Shown here: in pieces, positions 61,923 through 64,000 of the stretch | Layout: every line of letters starts with the position of its first letter | Numbering within the stretch: position 1 is the stretch's first letter | Assembly (NCBI GenBank): GCA_965215825.1 | Contig: CBDCEM010000002.1 | Coordinates: forward strand, 248,001 to 312,000 | Source of the DNA: JAWPMT01 sp965215825 | Lineage (GTDB): Bacteria > Bacteroidota > Bacteroidia > Cytophagales > Cyclobacteriaceae | DNA length: 64,000 nucleotides | Direction of reading: 5' to 3' | Notes under the pieces: generated by a model | Told to the model about the DNA's origin: nothing | Database searches by the model: none | What the model saw: the letters and a program-made list of their open reading frames with translations, nothing else | Made by a program: the position numbers and the translations under genes

Positions 61923-62099
61923 GCTACCGGCTTCTCTGTGTTTGCCAGAGCCCTCGTAAAAAAGGACTGCAAATGTAGAGTAATTATATTGTATGAGGAA
62001 ACATCAATGTGAAATAAATTAATATTGGCTGCCTTTCACAGGCAAACTTCCTTACTTTCACGTCTAAATACCCGTCAATCGTCGCAACAACGCTGCTGC

Positions 62100-63767
62100 A
62101 TGACAAATTTAAAAGAACAATTATGCCTCTTCTGCCTTTTTCAGGTGGTCCTTTTGCAGGCTCAAAAAACAGATATTCCTCTCGGATCAATCCAATATAA
62201 TTTAATGGATAAGTTCGAAGTACGGTCCGGGGAATTGTCCTTCAGCACATTCAAGCCATTTGAACGAAGACTACCGGGACCGGAAGAGTATGCTGGCATC
62301 GATCAATTCAATTCTCAATACCTGCTTCTGGAGAATCGCGAATTACACCATGACTCCCTTGCGGGGAGATCTACCAAACCTTTCTTGAAAAGGTTTTTTC
62401 AATATGAGTCAGATTTCGTCAGTGTGAGTACTCCTCACTTTGATCTGCATGTCAACCCACAGCTACACTTTGCAATTGGAAAAGATCCCGAAGTTTCCGA
62501 GAATCTTTTCATCAATACCAGGGGATTAGAGCTCAGAGGAACAATCGATAAAAAGATCTCCTTCTACACTTCACTTCAGGAAAACCAGCTACGCCTTCCC
62601 GCTTATGTACAAGGGGTACAGGACACAGTTGGGGTTATTCCCTATGAAGGATTTTGGAAATCTTTCAATAGCGATGCCTACGATTTTCTAAGAGCGGAAG
62701 GATATGTGGATTTTGGACTAACCAGTCACGTGAACGCACAATTTGGTTTTGGGAGGCATTTTATCGGGAATGGTGAGCGATCTCTCATTCTATCTGATTT
62801 CAGTAATCGATACCCGTATCTTCGGCTGTCTACTCAAATCTGGAAGTTCAAATACACCAATTTATTTGCAGAATTAATTGCTGACGTATTCTTTTTTGAT
62901 GGAGGCACGTTTGGAAGTCGTAGTTATCCCAAAAAATACCTGTCACTCCATCACCTGGACTTTGCAGTGAATGACAACTTGCACATTGGGTTATTCGAAT
63001 CTGTGCTTAATGGCCAGCCTGATTCCCTGGGAGGCAGTGGCCTGGAAATCCAATACCTGAATCCCATCATTTTTTATGGCGCACTCGAGCAACAGGACGG
63101 TAGTGCGGATAATGTGATAGTTGGGATGGATTTTAGCTGGAATATCCGGAAAAAGGCACAACTCTATGGCCAGTTTGTTTTGGATGAACTGATTATAAGT
63201 GAACTCCGTGCCGGTAATGGCTGGTGGGGTAATAAATACGGTTTCCAGCTGGGGTTAAAGTACTTCGACTTGCTAACCACAGGTCTGGATTGGCAACTGG
63301 AGTACAATCAGGCCAGACCTTTTGTGTATGGACATGACGGTCCTTTTACCAATTATACCCATTATCGGCAACCCCTCGCTCATCCTCTGGGAGCCAATTT
63401 CAGGGAGTTCCTAACCACCATAAAATACCAACCTATGGACCGATTGTTTTTGGAATCACGGCTTTTGCTGGCCGATTATGGTTCCGGGCCTGTCAATGGT
63501 TTTAGCATAGGGCGAGACCCTTTGGTCAGCACTAATAATCGAGGAATCTCCCTTGAAAATGATTTTGGGCATGAAATCGGCCAGGGCATTGCCTCTACAC
63601 TTTTGCTGGGCTCTTTCACGGCTTCCTACATGTGGAAGCACAACTTGTTTATAGACCTTCAACTCATTTATAGGAATGAAACTCGGGCTGGAAGCCCAGA
63701 TAATCAGTCCACCATTTTTTCTACCGGAGTGCGATGGAACCTGCCGTTAAGACAATACCAATTTTAG
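62100..63767 (+). CDS. Wzi/RemB-like outer-membrane beta-barrel protein
   Basis: The product has a signal-like start (LCLFCLFQVVLLQA) and about 530 residues of alternating strand pattern without Cys, as in capsule-attachment Wzi proteins and the RemB gliding protein of Flavobacterium. Typical are VDFGLTSHVNAQFGFGRHFIGNGERSL and DNLHIGLFESVLNG. It should sit in the outer membrane. I take the ATG at 62100 because the open upstream part lacks signal character. The ABC exporter gene begins directly at its stop. Confidence 0.65.
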   Translation: MTNLKEQLCLFCLFQVVLLQAQKTDIPLGSIQYNLMDKFEVRSGELSFSTFKPFERRLPGPEEYAGIDQFNSQYLLLENRELHHDSLAGRSTKPFLKRFFQYESDFVSVSTPHFDLHVNPQLHFAIGKDPEVSENLFINTRGLELRGTIDKKISFYTSLQENQLRLPAYVQGVQDTVGVIPYEGFWKSFNSDAYDFLRAEGYVDFGLTSHVNAQFGFGRHFIGNGERSLILSDFSNRYPYLRLSTQIWKFKYTNLFAELIADVFFFDGGTFGSRSYPKKYLSLHHLDFAVNDNLHIGLFESVLNGQPDSLGGSGLEIQYLNPIIFYGALEQQDGSADNVIVGMDFSWNIRKKAQLYGQFVLDELIISELRAGNGWWGNKYGFQLGLKYFDLLTTGLDWQLEYNQARPFVYGHDGPFTNYTHYRQPLAHPLGANFREFLTTIKYQPMDRLFLESRLLLADYGSGPVNGFSIGRDPLVSTNNRGISLENDFGHEIGQGIASTLLLGSFTASYMWKHNLFIDLQLIYRNETRAGSPDNQSTIFSTGVRWNLPLRQYQF

Positions 63768-64000
63768 ATGCGGACATTTCTTAGAGTTTTTCAATACGGG
63801 CGTCCCTTTGGGCAGCGACTACCACTTTACCTTTTGGCAACCCTTGGTAATACCATTTTTAGTGTAATCAACATCTCTGTGATGATCCCCATCATCAAAT
63901 TATTATTTAGCGAAACTTCCACGCCTGTAACCACTCGGCCCTCTTTCAATTTTTCAATCGAATATTTCACAAGCTTATTTTATTTTCATTTCGATCAATT
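63768..64000 (+). CDS. ABC exporter, MsbA-like (partial, 3' end outside window)
   Basis: An ATG directly after the TAG of the previous gene opens a frame of 77 codons that reaches the window end. It begins MRTFLRVFQYGRPFGQRLPL and has a first hydrophobic helix (TIFSVINISVMIPIIKLLF), as in the membrane half of lipid exporters. The ATPase part is beyond the window, so the family call is provisional. Confidence 0.6.
   Translation, partial: MRTFLRVFQYGRPFGQRLPLYLLATLGNTIFSVINISVMIPIIKLLFSETSTPVTTRPSFNFSIEYFTSLFYFHFDQ

Noticed and set aside
61923..61957. Short hairpin GGC-CTCTG/CAGAG-GCC as an L31 leader regulator
   Set aside because: The stem has bulges and is only about 5 bp without them; no zinc-type switch is expected for a type B L31.

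Overview
The window comes from a chromosome of the phylum Bacteroidota, most likely a gliding member of the Cytophagales. The evidence is the gldK-gldL-gldM-gldN gene block with a PorP/SprF-type gene, a separate PorW/SprE gene, a short primary sigma factor without region 1.1, DUF4271 and DUF4197 genes, an extended ATP synthase subunit a, and promoters of the Bacteroidota type (TTG, about 19 nt, TAnnTTTG). I cannot name genus or species. Almost everything is ordinary core genome. The accessory parts are a tandem repeat array and an insertion sequence behind clpB, a decayed glycosidase fragment near 47.7 kb, and a large inverted repeat near 7.05 kb.

Layout: 0-1 kb, the 5' part of a TRAP-transporter binding protein, cut by the window edge. 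1.2-6.5 kb, clpB, then four tandem copies of a ~286 bp hairpin-rich unit, then a 1426 bp IS4-family element with perfect 18 bp ends and a frameshifted transposase. 6.5-11.2 kb, a SnoaL-like protein and a purine cluster (base permease, lipoprotein adenosine deaminase, lipoprotein NUP-family protein). 11.3-14.8 kb, a TerB-like membrane protein, a putative hydrolase, a methyltransferase and a UbiA-like protein. 14.8-21.6 kb, the ATP synthase operon without beta and epsilon, preceded by an M23 peptidase and a bactofilin. 21.7-28.4 kb, porW, a class A penicillin-binding protein and uvrC. 28.4-38.1 kb (minus strand), a FISUMP lipid/surface-type protein, the type IX secretion and gliding genes, hemD, a DUF4271 protein and an Omp85-like barrel. 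38.1-44.9 kb, hemW, queG, ruvB, apbE, a ZIP transporter, a DUF4197 lipoprotein and a CBS protein. 45-50 kb, rpoD, an aspartate aminotransferase, the glycosidase remnant, a heptose-phosphate kinase and hemE. 50-55.6 kb, serine dehydratase, a small membrane protein, an M42-like peptidase, an orphan sensor kinase and a TraB/GumN protein. 55.7-61.9 kb (minus strand), an RmlD-like reductase, two paralogous cyclophilins, hemC, holB, a GlmU-like protein and rpmE. 62.1-64 kb, an outer-membrane Wzi/RemB-like barrel and the start of an ABC exporter.

How the genes fit together: the Gld/Por genes make the proton-driven type IX secretion and gliding machine, which uses the same proton gradient as the ATP synthase encoded here. 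The three purine genes read as one scavenging route, with nucleosides broken down outside the inner membrane and the free base imported. Four heme-related genes (hemD, hemW, hemE, hemC) lie in four different operons. The most unusual items are the structured repeat array at the clpB terminus, the UbiA-like/methyltransferase pair behind atpG, the nested inverted repeat at 7.03-7.10 kb, the overlapping divergent start codons of hemW and the Omp85-like gene, and several -7 boxes that almost touch start codons. I see no CRISPR array, no tRNA or rRNA, and no clear defence system.
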